Shown here: positions 1 through 6,681 of the stretch, piece after piece
How the letters are laid out: the number at the start of each line of letters is the position of its first letter
How positions within the stretch are numbered: the stretch's first letter is position 1
Assembly: GCA_964609375.1 (NCBI GenBank)
Contig: CAZSSA010000045.1
Span: 1 to 18,641 of the forward strand
Length of the DNA stretch: 18,641 bases
Reading direction: 5' to 3'
Source: CAZDUS01 sp964609375
GTDB lineage: Bacteria > Verrucomicrobiota > Kiritimatiellia > CAIKKV01 > CAITUY01
Notes under the pieces: generated by a model
The model's database searches: none
What the model was told of the DNA's origin: nothing
The model's input: only the letters and a program-made list of their open reading frames with translations
Made by a program: the position numbers and the translations under genes

Positions 1-77
1 GCCCGCGCCGCGCCGCCCGCCAGAAGCATCGCTGCAATACCAACCATCCACATCTTCCAACGATGTTTAAAATTCAT
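1..77 (-). CDS. Secreted or lipid-anchored protein, N-terminus only (truncated by window edge)
   Basis: Only the first 25 codons lie in the window. They read from an ATG at 77 as MNFKHRWKMWMV followed by a hydrophobic stretch (GIAAMLLAGGAA). This is a basic n-region plus a hydrophobic core, as in a Sec signal peptide, so the product is probably exported. A purine-rich GGGGGAAAT sequence precedes the ATG, and a good promoter lies at 137-165 in the right orientation. The mature protein is outside the window, so no function can be given. It is divergent from the sugar oxidoreductase genes. Confidence 0.6.
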   Translation of the reverse strand, partial: MNFKHRWKMWMVGIAAMLLAGGAAR

Positions 78-136
78 CCTAATTTCCCCCGTTGTCTGCT
101 GAGGTACAGGCATCTTCATAACAATATTATGTAGAG

Positions 137-165
137 ATACTAGCATACTGTCATAGTGACGTCAA
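137..165 (-). promoter_or_regulatory. Sigma70-type promoter for the secreted protein gene
   Basis: On the minus strand TTGACG (160-165) and TAGTAT (137-142) are separated by exactly 17 bases, upstream of the ATG at 77. The surrounding DNA is AT-rich compared with the genes. The -35 box overlaps an 8-base palindrome, TGACGTCA (157-164). Confidence 0.55.
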
Positions 166-244
166 ACTTCCTTTTGAATCCAATCAGATTTTTTATCATC
201 TAAGCCTAACCTCGATCCTCTTCACCGTCTCCCTCTCCCTCTTC

Positions 245-329
245 GTAGGGCGTCCGCTTGCGGATCGCCATGGCATCTTCCCGCAGGTACGTCCTGCTCA
301 CGCGGCCAGCCGACAAGCGGCGGCCCTAC
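245..329. repeat. Imperfect inverted repeat, arms of about 20 bases
   Basis: The left arm at 245-263 reads GTAGGGCGTCCGCTTGCGG. The reverse complement of 310-329 reads GTAGGGCCGCCGCTTGTCGG, so the arms agree apart from two mismatches and one indel. About 46 bases separate them. The arms can form a long stem and are followed closely by the 383-521 element, so this may be a second intergenic repeat family or a decayed element. No protein is encoded here. Confidence 0.55.
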
Positions 330-382
330 GGTGCTCCCTCGCCACCTTTTCCTCACGGCCTGCGATTGATTTGTGCATGGAT

Positions 383-521
383 TATGGAGTGCGGCGCCTT
401 GACCGCTTTCATAAGGCCTGGCTTTCCGCCGAAGGCGGATCCGCCTTTGGCGGAGACAGGCCGACACCCGGTGCGTCAAGCCGCACCGAAGAAAAGCGGC
501 GTCAAGTCGCCGCACTCCATA
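383..521. repeat. 139-bp MITE-like nested inverted repeat bounded by TA
   Basis: The outer arms TATGGAGTGCGGCG (383-396) and CGCCGCACTCCATA (508-521) are perfect 14-base inverted repeats. The pairing continues inward (CTTGAC, then CGCTTT) with one mismatch and a 2-base indel. Inside are a second arm pair, GGCCTG (415-420) with CAGGCC (457-462), and a near-palindrome at 425-454. That palindrome consists of two back-to-back hairpins, TCCGCC-GAA-GGCGGA and TCCGCC-TTT-GGCGGA. A further hairpin, GGTGCG/CGCACC, lies at 470-487. Terminal inverted repeats with TA at both outer ends resemble non-autonomous elements moved by a TA-targeting transposase. No transposase is in the window. A structural-RNA or REP-like role is the alternative. 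Confidence 0.65.
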
Positions 522-586
522 GTAGCTTCGCGACAAAGTGCGGCAAGAGAGCTAAAAATCGGGGAATGTCCTGTCTCTTTTACTGA

Positions 587-617
587 TTGATGCACTTTAC
601 GCATTATGGTATACCAT
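587..617 (+). promoter_or_regulatory. Promoter with embedded palindromic operator upstream of the oxidoreductase pair
   Basis: TTGATG (587-592) and TATACC (610-615), 17 bases apart, form a plausible sigma70 promoter. The -10 box sits inside the perfect 12-base palindrome ATGGTATACCAT (606-617). Its core, TGGTATACCA, matches the core of the E. coli ExuR/UxuR operators (FadR-type GntR repressors of hexuronate genes) as I recall them. Repressor binding there would block the -10. The ribosome binding site AAAGGA (627-632) lies 7 bases before the ATG at 640. Confidence 0.5.
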
Positions 618-639
618 CGTACTTCGAAAGGATCAAATT

Positions 640-1953
640 ATGAGAAAACGTTATGCCATTGTCGGAATGAGCCACCGCGCCCTACGCTTATTTGTCGACG
701 CCTTTCTTGACCAGTACAAGTCCATCGCGGAAATCGTCGCCTATGTCGATATCTCCCAGGACCGGATGGATATGATGAATCAGGCCAAAGGCACCAATAT
801 CCCCACCTTTCTCCCCGACCAGTACGAGCATATGCTCGACACCATCAAACCTGACGTGGTCATTGTCGCCAGCGTGGATTCCACCCACCACACCTATGTC
901 ATCCCCGCCCTGGCCCGTGACATGGATGTGCTGTGCGAGAAACCGCTCACGACCGATGCCGACAAAGTGCGGGCGATCCTCATGGCCGAGAAGAAGAGCA
1001 AGGGGCGGGTGACCGTGACCTTCAACTACCGCTACATGCCGCACAGCTCCAAGGTGAAGGAACTGCTGATGGAAGACCGCGTGGGCCGGGTGGTCACCCT
1101 GGACATGCATTACTACCTCGACACCTATCACGGTAGCTCCTATTTCATGCGTTGGAACCGGCGCCGCAACATGTCCGGCGGCCTGTGCACCCATAAGTGC
1201 AGCCATCACTTCGACCTGATCTGCTGGTGGCTGGGCCAGAAACCGGTCGAGGTCTTCGCCTACGGCGGACGGGCCTACTACGGTGCCGAAGGGCCGCGTA
1301 ATCCCGCGAAAAAGGATGGCCGGTTCTGTCCCACCTGCACCGACCGCAGAAATTGCGCCTACTATATGCGCTGGCACCGTGACGAGTGGCGGGGCGGGGC
1401 AAGCAAGGGACACGACGATGACCATGTCAGCGGCGTCCAAGGGTTGAGCCACTACGCCAACATGGAATCGCGCCGCTGCATCTATGACTCCGAAATCGAC
1501 ATCGAGGACCACTATAGTGCCGTTGTGAAGTTCGATGGCGGCGCGATCCTGAATTACAGCCTCAACGCCTCACTGCCCTACGAGGGCTATCGGCTCGGGA
1601 TCAACGGCCTGAACGGCCGTCTGGAGACGGAAACCCTGGAATTCCGCGAAGGGTTCCAACCGCCGGCCGGCCCCCGCAACCGCGCCATCACTGTCATGGA
1701 ACTGTTCGGCGCCACGCATACCACCCAGCCTGTGACACTCAAGGGCAATCACAGTGGGGCGGATGCCGTGATGCGCGATGAACTGCTGATCGGGACGGAT
1801 CCGGGTGATCATCTTGGCCGCATGGCCCCGCTGGCGGATGGAGCGCTGGCTGTACTGATAGGAATCGCCATGCGCGATTCCATCGACACCGGAAAACCCG
1901 TGCGGATCGCCGACCTGCTTGGGCCTGAACTGAGCCGCGACATCCTGGGGTGA
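640..1953 (+). CDS. Gfo/Idh/MocA family oxidoreductase with cysteine cluster
   Basis: A 437-residue NAD(P)-dependent sugar (or inositol) dehydrogenase of the Gfo/Idh/MocA family, probably cytoplasmic. The N-terminus (AIVGMSHRA, residues 6-14) is a Rossmann start in which the usual GxGxxG is degenerate. The EKP motif is at residues 100-102 with the family lysine at 101. GGLCTHKCSHHFD (180-192) holds the histidine and aspartate expected at the active site. An insertion carries C230, C233 and C239, followed by C280, like the neighbour but with one distal cysteine fewer. The start is fixed by AAAGGA 7 bases upstream. The next gene begins 4 bases after the stop, so the two are surely co-transcribed. 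The substrate cannot be read from sequence. Confidence 0.85.
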   Translation: MRKRYAIVGMSHRALRLFVDAFLDQYKSIAEIVAYVDISQDRMDMMNQAKGTNIPTFLPDQYEHMLDTIKPDVVIVASVDSTHHTYVIPALARDMDVLCEKPLTTDADKVRAILMAEKKSKGRVTVTFNYRYMPHSSKVKELLMEDRVGRVVTLDMHYYLDTYHGSSYFMRWNRRRNMSGGLCTHKCSHHFDLICWWLGQKPVEVFAYGGRAYYGAEGPRNPAKKDGRFCPTCTDRRNCAYYMRWHRDEWRGGASKGHDDDHVSGVQGLSHYANMESRRCIYDSEIDIEDHYSAVVKFDGGAILNYSLNASLPYEGYRLGINGLNGRLETETLEFREGFQPPAGPRNRAITVMELFGATHTTQPVTLKGNHSGADAVMRDELLIGTDPGDHLGRMAPLADGALAVLIGIAMRDSIDTGKPVRIADLLGPELSRDILG

Positions 1954-1957
1954 CACC

Positions 1958-3265
1958 ATGACGGAAAAACCACTCACCGCCATCATTGTTGGCGCCGGGC
2001 ACCGGGCCATGGTCTATGCGGATTATGCCACCCAACATCCCGATGAACTTCAGATTACCGGCGTAGCCGATCCGGACCCGCGCCGGCGTGAACAGGCGGC
2101 CAGCCATTTCAACATCCCGCCGGAACGCTGCTTCGACTCCGCCACGGCACTGGCTGCCAAGGGGCGCCTGGCCGATGTCATCATCAACGGAACCGGGGAT
2201 TTCGACCATGTGCCCACCACCCTGCCCCTGCTCGCCTGCGGTTATGATGTGCTCCTGGAGAAGCCTTTTGCTGTTTCAGAAGCCGAAATGAACCAACTGG
2301 CCTCCGCTACAGAGCGTTATCACAACCGGGTTGCCATCTGCCATATCCTGCGCCATGCGCCTTTCTATTCGGCCATCCGCAAAACACTGCACGAGGGCGC
2401 CATCGGGGAAATCCTGAACATCCAGACGACAGAGCATGTTTCCTATCACCACATGTCAACCAGCTATGTGCGTGGCAAGCGCAACCGGGAGGCCGTCAGC
2501 GCTCCCATGCTGCTGGCGAAATGCTGCCATGATATCGACCTGATCGTCTGGATGATGGGCGGGCGCGCTCCGCTCAATGTCAGCAGCTTTGGCAGCCGGA
2601 TGTTTTTCCGTGCCGACAAGGCTCCCCATAACGCGGGCACCCGGTGCCTGGTCGACTGCCCCATCGAGGCGGACTGCCTGTATTCCGCCCGAAAGCTCTA
2701 TATCGATCATCCCAACCGCTGGAAATTCTACGTCTGGGACAACCTGAAGAACGGCCCGAATGCCCCGATCGAGGAAAAGATCGAGGCGTTGAAAACCACC
2801 AGCCCCTTTGGCCGCTGTATCTGGAAATGCGACAACGACGTGGTGGATCACCAGTCGGTCATGGTCGAGTTCGAGGGCGGGGCCACCGCCACCCACAACA
2901 TGATTGGCGGCGCCTCCAAGGGATCACGGGGCGTCCATATCCTTGGCACCACCGGCGAAATCTTTGGCCACTTCGAAGACAGCCGGTTTACCATTCGCCG
3001 GATCGATCCACGACCGGGACATGAGTATGCAGACGAGGTCATTGATCTCAAGATCATCGGCGACATGACCGGGGCCCAGGGCGGCCATGGCGGGGGCGAC
3101 CTGCGGCTGGTCGCCGACTTCTGCCGGTTCGCGCGCGGCAAGGCGCCCTCCCTGTGTACCACCAGCCTTGCCGATTCAATCAACGGACACCGTGTCTGTT
3201 TCCGTGCAGACCAGGCGATGCGCGAAAAACGCATGATCAGCATGGAAGCGCCACCAAGGATCTAG
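1958..3265 (+). CDS. Gfo/Idh/MocA family oxidoreductase, cysteine-rich subtype
   Basis: A 435-residue paralogue of the preceding gene. It has a canonical nucleotide-binding start (IIVGAGHRA, residues 9-17), EKP at 101-103, and KCCHDIDL (188-195) at the catalytic histidine/aspartate site. The cysteine insertion is complete: C230, C234 and C240 in a CLVDCPIEADCLYSA context, then C287 and C291 in GRCIWKCDNDVVDHQ. I recognise this pattern from many unannotated Gfo/Idh/MocA proteins in Firmicutes and the PVC group, where the cysteines could bind a metal; that role is inference. The tandem arrangement suggests two redox steps on one substrate, or a heteromeric enzyme. An alternative is a glycoside-oxidising 3-keto-sugar enzyme. 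Confidence 0.87.
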   Translation: MTEKPLTAIIVGAGHRAMVYADYATQHPDELQITGVADPDPRRREQAASHFNIPPERCFDSATALAAKGRLADVIINGTGDFDHVPTTLPLLACGYDVLLEKPFAVSEAEMNQLASATERYHNRVAICHILRHAPFYSAIRKTLHEGAIGEILNIQTTEHVSYHHMSTSYVRGKRNREAVSAPMLLAKCCHDIDLIVWMMGGRAPLNVSSFGSRMFFRADKAPHNAGTRCLVDCPIEADCLYSARKLYIDHPNRWKFYVWDNLKNGPNAPIEEKIEALKTTSPFGRCIWKCDNDVVDHQSVMVEFEGGATATHNMIGGASKGSRGVHILGTTGEIFGHFEDSRFTIRRIDPRPGHEYADEVIDLKIIGDMTGAQGGHGGGDLRLVADFCRFARGKAPSLCTTSLADSINGHRVCFRADQAMREKRMISMEAPPRI

Positions 3266-3333
3266 AGGCCGGTCCAGGGCATTGTCGCCATCCTTGGCTT
3301 GACCCTCACGGATCCAGTGATGATAATTCCCCC

Positions 3334-3816
3334 ATGACATTCACCATCCTGTTCCTATGCACCGGCAATTACTACCGGAGCCGATTTGCCGACATCCTGT
3401 TCAATTCCCTGGCGACCACCATCCGCAGGCCGCTCCATGCCACTTCCCGCGGTGTGGCGACCGAGCTCGGCATTAATAACCTGGGGCCCATCTCCCTCCA
3501 TGTCCGACAACGACTCAAGCAGCTCGGCATTAACCACGACTCCGCCTCCCGGCTTCCCCTGCAGGTCAAGGAAAAGGACTTCCAGAATGCCAACCTTATC
3601 ATCGCCCTCGACGAGCAGGAACACCGTCCCATGATGCGGCAGCGTTATCCGGAATGGGCGGACCGGATCGACTATTGGAACATTCCCGACCTCTGGGCCC
3701 TGTCGCCAGACATTGCACTGGCGACCATTGAGCAGAAAGTCCATGAGCTCATTGACCGGCTTAATAAGGACTCTTGTTCCGCCTCCCGGCAACCACGGCC
3801 AATTGGGCAACAATAG
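3334..3816 (+). CDS. Low-molecular-weight protein-tyrosine-phosphatase-like protein
   Basis: A 160-residue protein starting MTFTILFLCTGNYYRSR. The CX5R phosphate-binding loop is C9 to R15. The usual second cysteine of the CxGNxCRSP loop is replaced by tyrosine, and the proline by arginine. D119 in NIPD is a candidate general acid, and SRG (38-40) is in the expected place. Members remove phosphate from tyrosine residues, or from arginine in some cases. The ATG at 3334 is chosen because the P-loop then sits near the N-terminus as in the family; an upstream GTG at 3154 would overlap the previous gene by over 100 bases. No clear ribosome binding site is seen. It lies 68 bases after the oxidoreductase pair. 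Its last 56 bases overlap the oppositely oriented transporter gene. Confidence 0.75.
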   Translation: MTFTILFLCTGNYYRSRFADILFNSLATTIRRPLHATSRGVATELGINNLGPISLHVRQRLKQLGINHDSASRLPLQVKEKDFQNANLIIALDEQEHRPMMRQRYPEWADRIDYWNIPDLWALSPDIALATIEQKVHELIDRLNKDSCSASRQPRPIGQQ

Positions 3817-4909
3817 ACACACCCAACCCGACGGCACAAACCAGATACATATCCGTGGTCGAACCACTGTGCCGCATCCATGCGTTATCCAACACGATCC
3901 CCGTTATGGAGCCAAACCCCACAAGGGCCTCGTTGACTCCGATATTGAATGAACGCCGCCCCGAATTACCCGCATAATAGACCGCACAATAATACACAAA
4001 CCCTGCATAGACTCCCAATAGGCAGAGCATCGAAAAACAAACCCAATACGTCGGCCACAGCCACATGACGCACAAGGCGACCACCCCGCTGCTTTGGACA
4101 ACCCATAATGGCGCCCGACGATACAGATAATCGCGGAACCGAAACATCAGCAGCCCGAAACATGCCGAAACAGCCATATGCATGAATAACGGCAGGCTTG
4201 CCCACAGCGAACTCACCCCTTGCGACGCGAACAGCGCAGGCAGGAACGTAAACAAGGGGCGCTGGACAAACGTCACCATGAAGATCATCAGCCACCCGAT
4301 CACAATATAGGCGTTTGAAACCGGATATTCCGGACGCACCCCATGCTCCACCGGCTCGTCGATGGAGTTGCCCCCCGCCGGCTTCTTGACCGGCCGCACC
4401 AGCATCAACGCAATGACCGCCGTCGCCAACACCACGGCCAGGATCAACGCAGGCACCCCCCACTGATAAAGCCAACCCGCCGTCACGTTGCCCATGGCCG
4501 CCCCCAAACACCACGACAAGGTATAGAGCGCCACGGAGGTTTTGAGGCTGCCAACGGAGGCTTCTCCCCGCATAAATGCCTGGAACGAATTAAAAAACCA
4601 GGCGCATGATACCCCGAACACCATCAGCCCGGCCGACAGCAGCCCAACGGCGCTGGAACTTAGGACTCCCACACTCGAGATCCCGCACACCATTGTGCTC
4701 ACGAGCAGAACCTTCCGGGCATTGTGCTGCGTGATAAAATGCCCTGATACAAAACTACTCGTCATATAGGCCGCCTGGAAAAGAATACCCAGCCAGCCGC
4801 ACTCCTGAATTCCCACCCCACGGACTCCTGCCGCGTAAAACACGGCAAAAGACACAAAAAAAACCATCCAGTCCATTAACGCCGGACTAAGATACAAAAA
4901 CACCTGCAT
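3761..4909 (-). CDS. MFS transporter, probably for a sugar or oligosaccharide
   Basis: A 382-residue, strongly hydrophobic protein. About 12 transmembrane segments can be counted, split by a polar loop near residues 183-205 (PVKKPAGGNSIDEPVEHG), the usual 6+6 layout of the major facilitator superfamily. A degenerate motif A (GHFITQHNARK) lies between helices 2 and 3. The ATG at 4909 is preceded by GAGGGGA about 5 bases away. It lies 137 bases downstream of the GH4 gene on the same strand, so it may import the substrate of that enzyme. Substrate and coupling ion are unknown. Its 3' end overlaps the phosphatase gene tail to tail by 56 bases. Confidence 0.75.
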   Translation of the reverse strand: MQVFLYLSPALMDWMVFFVSFAVFYAAGVRGVGIQECGWLGILFQAAYMTSSFVSGHFITQHNARKVLLVSTMVCGISSVGVLSSSAVGLLSAGLMVFGVSCAWFFNSFQAFMRGEASVGSLKTSVALYTLSWCLGAAMGNVTAGWLYQWGVPALILAVVLATAVIALMLVRPVKKPAGGNSIDEPVEHGVRPEYPVSNAYIVIGWLMIFMVTFVQRPLFTFLPALFASQGVSSLWASLPLFMHMAVSACFGLLMFRFRDYLYRRAPLWVVQSSGVVALCVMWLWPTYWVCFSMLCLLGVYAGFVYYCAVYYAGNSGRRSFNIGVNEALVGFGSITGIVLDNAWMRHSGSTTDMYLVCAVGLGVSIVAQLAVVAGRRNKSPY

Positions 4910-5015
4910 CCGCTTCCCCTCTTATTTCCAGACAGGAACGTTCACATCATAGCCCGGACTAATGCAGGACAACAAGTTCCCTTCCCCGACAGTCCCCACT
5001 TCCGGAACGATAAGC

Positions 5016-5046
5016 GGAGGCGGCCTCGACAGCCGCGCCCCCCTCC
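5016..5046 (-). terminator. GC-rich hairpin after the GH4 gene
   Basis: GGAGG (5016-5020) can pair with CCTCC (5042-5046), and CGGC (5021-5024) with GCCG (5032-5035), leaving a 6-base bulge and a 7-base loop. It starts immediately after the GH4 stop codon. There is no U-tract, so it may attenuate or protect the message rather than end it. Confidence 0.25.
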
Positions 5047-6378
5047 TCACAGTGATTCGGCGCGTTTGAACCGCGGCAGGTACTTGCGGTTCTGCTTGAA
5101 CATTTCCTTCACCATCGCCTTGATCTCACGGAGCGAGAGTACTGACGCCGTCAACGGATCGTGCGCTATCGCCTGGTAGATCAGCCGGGCATCCCCCGTC
5201 AAGGCCCCCTCGACGACCATCATCTCGATCTGCGCGCTCAGGGATGCCAGCATCGCACAGGATGCCGGAAGAGCGCCCACATGCATGGGTTGGAGCCCCT
5301 TGCGCGACACAAGCACCGGGACCTCCACACAGGCACCCTGCGGAAGATTCGTTATCAGGCCGGTGTTCGGGACATTGCCATTGAACTCGAACAACTCGCC
5401 CCCCATTCTGGCGTTGATTATATAGGCGGCATACTCGTGACCCCGTTCCAGCGAAATCGGGGTATCCTTGGCCAACCACTCCCGGGCCCCTTTCTTCCAG
5501 GTCTTGTCCGTGCGCTGGTATTCCTTGAGGATGTAGGCGTGCGCACCGGGATTCCAGCCCGTCCCCGTCGTGCAGTACCGCTTGATCAGGTCGGGACGCT
5601 TGCGGAACCACCAGTTGTATTCCGAGTTGTGCCCGGATGACTCCGTCACGTAGTAGTCCAGCGCAAGGAACATTTCGTTGCGAACCTGCTCCTCGTTGTA
5701 GACCTTGGAATTGGTCTCGACCACCCGGCGCAGCTTGGGATACAAGTCCCGCCCCTTGTGTTCGAATTTCAGATACCAGGCCATGTGGTTGATGCCGGCG
5801 CAGACGTAATCCACCTGATCCGCCTTCAGGCCGACCCACGTGGCAAGCATCGAGGCCGTTCCCTGCACGCTGTGGCAGAGACCCGTGACCTGGATGGAAC
5901 TCTGGCGCTGCATGGCGTGGCACAACATCGCCATCGGGTTGGTATAATTGAGGAGAATGGCCTCGGGGCAAAGCTCCTCCATGTCCCGACAGATGTCCAG
6001 CATCGTGGGAATAGTACGCAGGGCCCGGAAGATACCGCTCGGGCCGCGGGTGTCCCCCACGTTGATATCCACCCCGTATCGACGGGGAATCAGGATGTCA
6101 TGCTTCCAGACATCCGTGTTGCCACAAAGGATCGTGACCACCACGGCATCCGCACCCTTCAGGGCTTCACGGCGGTCCCGGGTGGCAGTGACGCGGGCAG
6201 GGTAACCGCCCATGGCGACAATCTTTTCACAGGCACGCCGGGAGAAATCCAGACGCCCCGCATGGATATCCACCAGAGCAATCTCCGCGTCCCGCAACAG
6301 GGGAAACGTCAACAAATCCCGCACCAGCCCCCGTGTGAATCCCAGACTTCCCGCTCCGATAAATACAATCTTGGCCAT
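5047..6378 (-). CDS. Glycoside hydrolase family 4, alpha-galactosidase/alpha-galacturonidase type
   Basis: About 443 residues, the usual GH4 length. GH4 enzymes cleave glycosides by an NAD+ and divalent-metal dependent oxidation-elimination mechanism in the cytoplasm. Visible motifs (numbered from the upstream ATG at 6384; subtract 2 for the chosen start) are IGAGSLGF at 9-16 for NAD binding, GDTRGPSG at 110-117, NYTNP at 146-150, CHSVQGT at 170-176, GINHMAWYLKF at 197-207 and NLPQGACVEVP near residue 347. C170 and H200 are the expected metal ligands. The CHSV signature belongs to the alpha-galactosidase/galacturonidase branch, not CHEV (alpha-glucosidase) or CHG (alpha-glucuronidase). The ATG at 6378 is preferred because AGGAG lies 8 bases upstream; for the ATG at 6384 the spacing is only 2. 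The nearby KDG kinase favours alpha-galacturonidase, but MelA-type alpha-galactosidase is equally possible. Confidence 0.88.
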   Translation of the reverse strand: MAKIVFIGAGSLGFTRGLVRDLLTFPLLRDAEIALVDIHAGRLDFSRRACEKIVAMGGYPARVTATRDRREALKGADAVVVTILCGNTDVWKHDILIPRRYGVDINVGDTRGPSGIFRALRTIPTMLDICRDMEELCPEAILLNYTNPMAMLCHAMQRQSSIQVTGLCHSVQGTASMLATWVGLKADQVDYVCAGINHMAWYLKFEHKGRDLYPKLRRVVETNSKVYNEEQVRNEMFLALDYYVTESSGHNSEYNWWFRKRPDLIKRYCTTGTGWNPGAHAYILKEYQRTDKTWKKGAREWLAKDTPISLERGHEYAAYIINARMGGELFEFNGNVPNTGLITNLPQGACVEVPVLVSRKGLQPMHVGALPASCAMLASLSAQIEMMVVEGALTGDARLIYQAIAHDPLTASVLSLREIKAMVKEMFKQNRKYLPRFKRAESL

Positions 6379-6417
6379 GCTCATGTCTCCTGTGGCAGAG
6401 GTTTTATTTGTTCAACA

Positions 6418-6455
6418 ATGGGGCATACCATATATCATTGTTTTTAATCGATAAA
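6418..6455 (-). promoter_or_regulatory. Promoter and operator-like site for the GH4 gene
   Basis: On the minus strand TTTATC (6450-6455) and TATGGT (6427-6432) are 17 bases apart upstream of the GH4 start. The -10 overlaps the inverted repeat ATGG-N6-CCAT (6418-6431), which reads ATGGTATGCCCCAT on the minus strand. It shares ATGGTAT-CC with the palindrome at 606-617, so the same regulator might act at both places. In the opposite direction TTGTTC (6408-6413) and TATATC (6431-6436), also 17 apart, could serve the small plus-strand ORF at 6471. Confidence 0.35.
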
Positions 6456-6470
6456 CAGGAATGTTATGCG

Positions 6471-6659
6471 ATGAGTAACCTCTCAGAAGCTGTGAATGAA
6501 TTGAGATTACAGGTGAAATTAGCTGACATGTTTCTGGATACCAGTTATTGCATGGATCTACTGATTGGCGTGCAGGCCAGGTCTTTCGGTATGCCGCTAT
6601 TGGCGGGTTGCGACAATCATTTCCGCAAAATTCAGGGCCTGATTGTTGAAGATTACTGA
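6471..6659 (+). CDS. Possible small hypothetical protein (62 residues)
   Basis: A short ORF starting MSNLSEAVNELRLQVKLADM, with CAGGA about 10 bases before the ATG. It fills the gap between the GH4 gene and the flavoprotein gene and is not overlapped by either. The N-terminal half looks helical and mildly amphipathic; no domain or membrane segment is recognised. Its codons are more AT-rich than those of the surrounding genes, and the flanking DNA is AT-rich as well, so it could be a remnant or an acquired gene. A longer in-frame version from 6408 has no better support. I do not recognise the family, and it may not be expressed. Confidence 0.35.
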   Translation: MSNLSEAVNELRLQVKLADMFLDTSYCMDLLIGVQARSFGMPLLAGCDNHFRKIQGLIVEDY

Positions 6660-6681
6660 TCGCTGCCGGCATCCTTTGCCG

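Larger units (their letters stand above)
78..639. other. Intergenic region with repeats and two divergent promoters
   Basis: This 562-base stretch holds no convincing gene. From left to right it has an AT-rich promoter zone for the leftward secreted protein (to about 210), an imperfect inverted repeat (245-329), a MITE-like structured element (383-521), and a rightward promoter with a palindromic operator candidate (587-617). The ORFs that can be drawn across 220-590 are created by the GC-rich repeats and have no recognisable protein features or good ribosome binding sites. Confidence 0.6.

Noticed and set aside
157..164. Palindrome TGACGTCA as a specific operator
   Set aside because: An 8-base palindrome is short enough to arise by chance and overlaps the -35 box; no second copy was noticed.
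222..590. Several overlapping ORFs of 71-110 codons on both strands
   Set aside because: They run across the inverted repeats at 245-329 and 383-521, lack good ribosome binding sites, and give arginine/proline/serine-rich sequences with no domain, as expected for repeat DNA.
688..1512. 274-codon minus-strand ORF
   Set aside because: Shadow of the Gfo/Idh/MocA gene at 640-1953; the composition is His/Val/Gly-biased without recognisable motifs.
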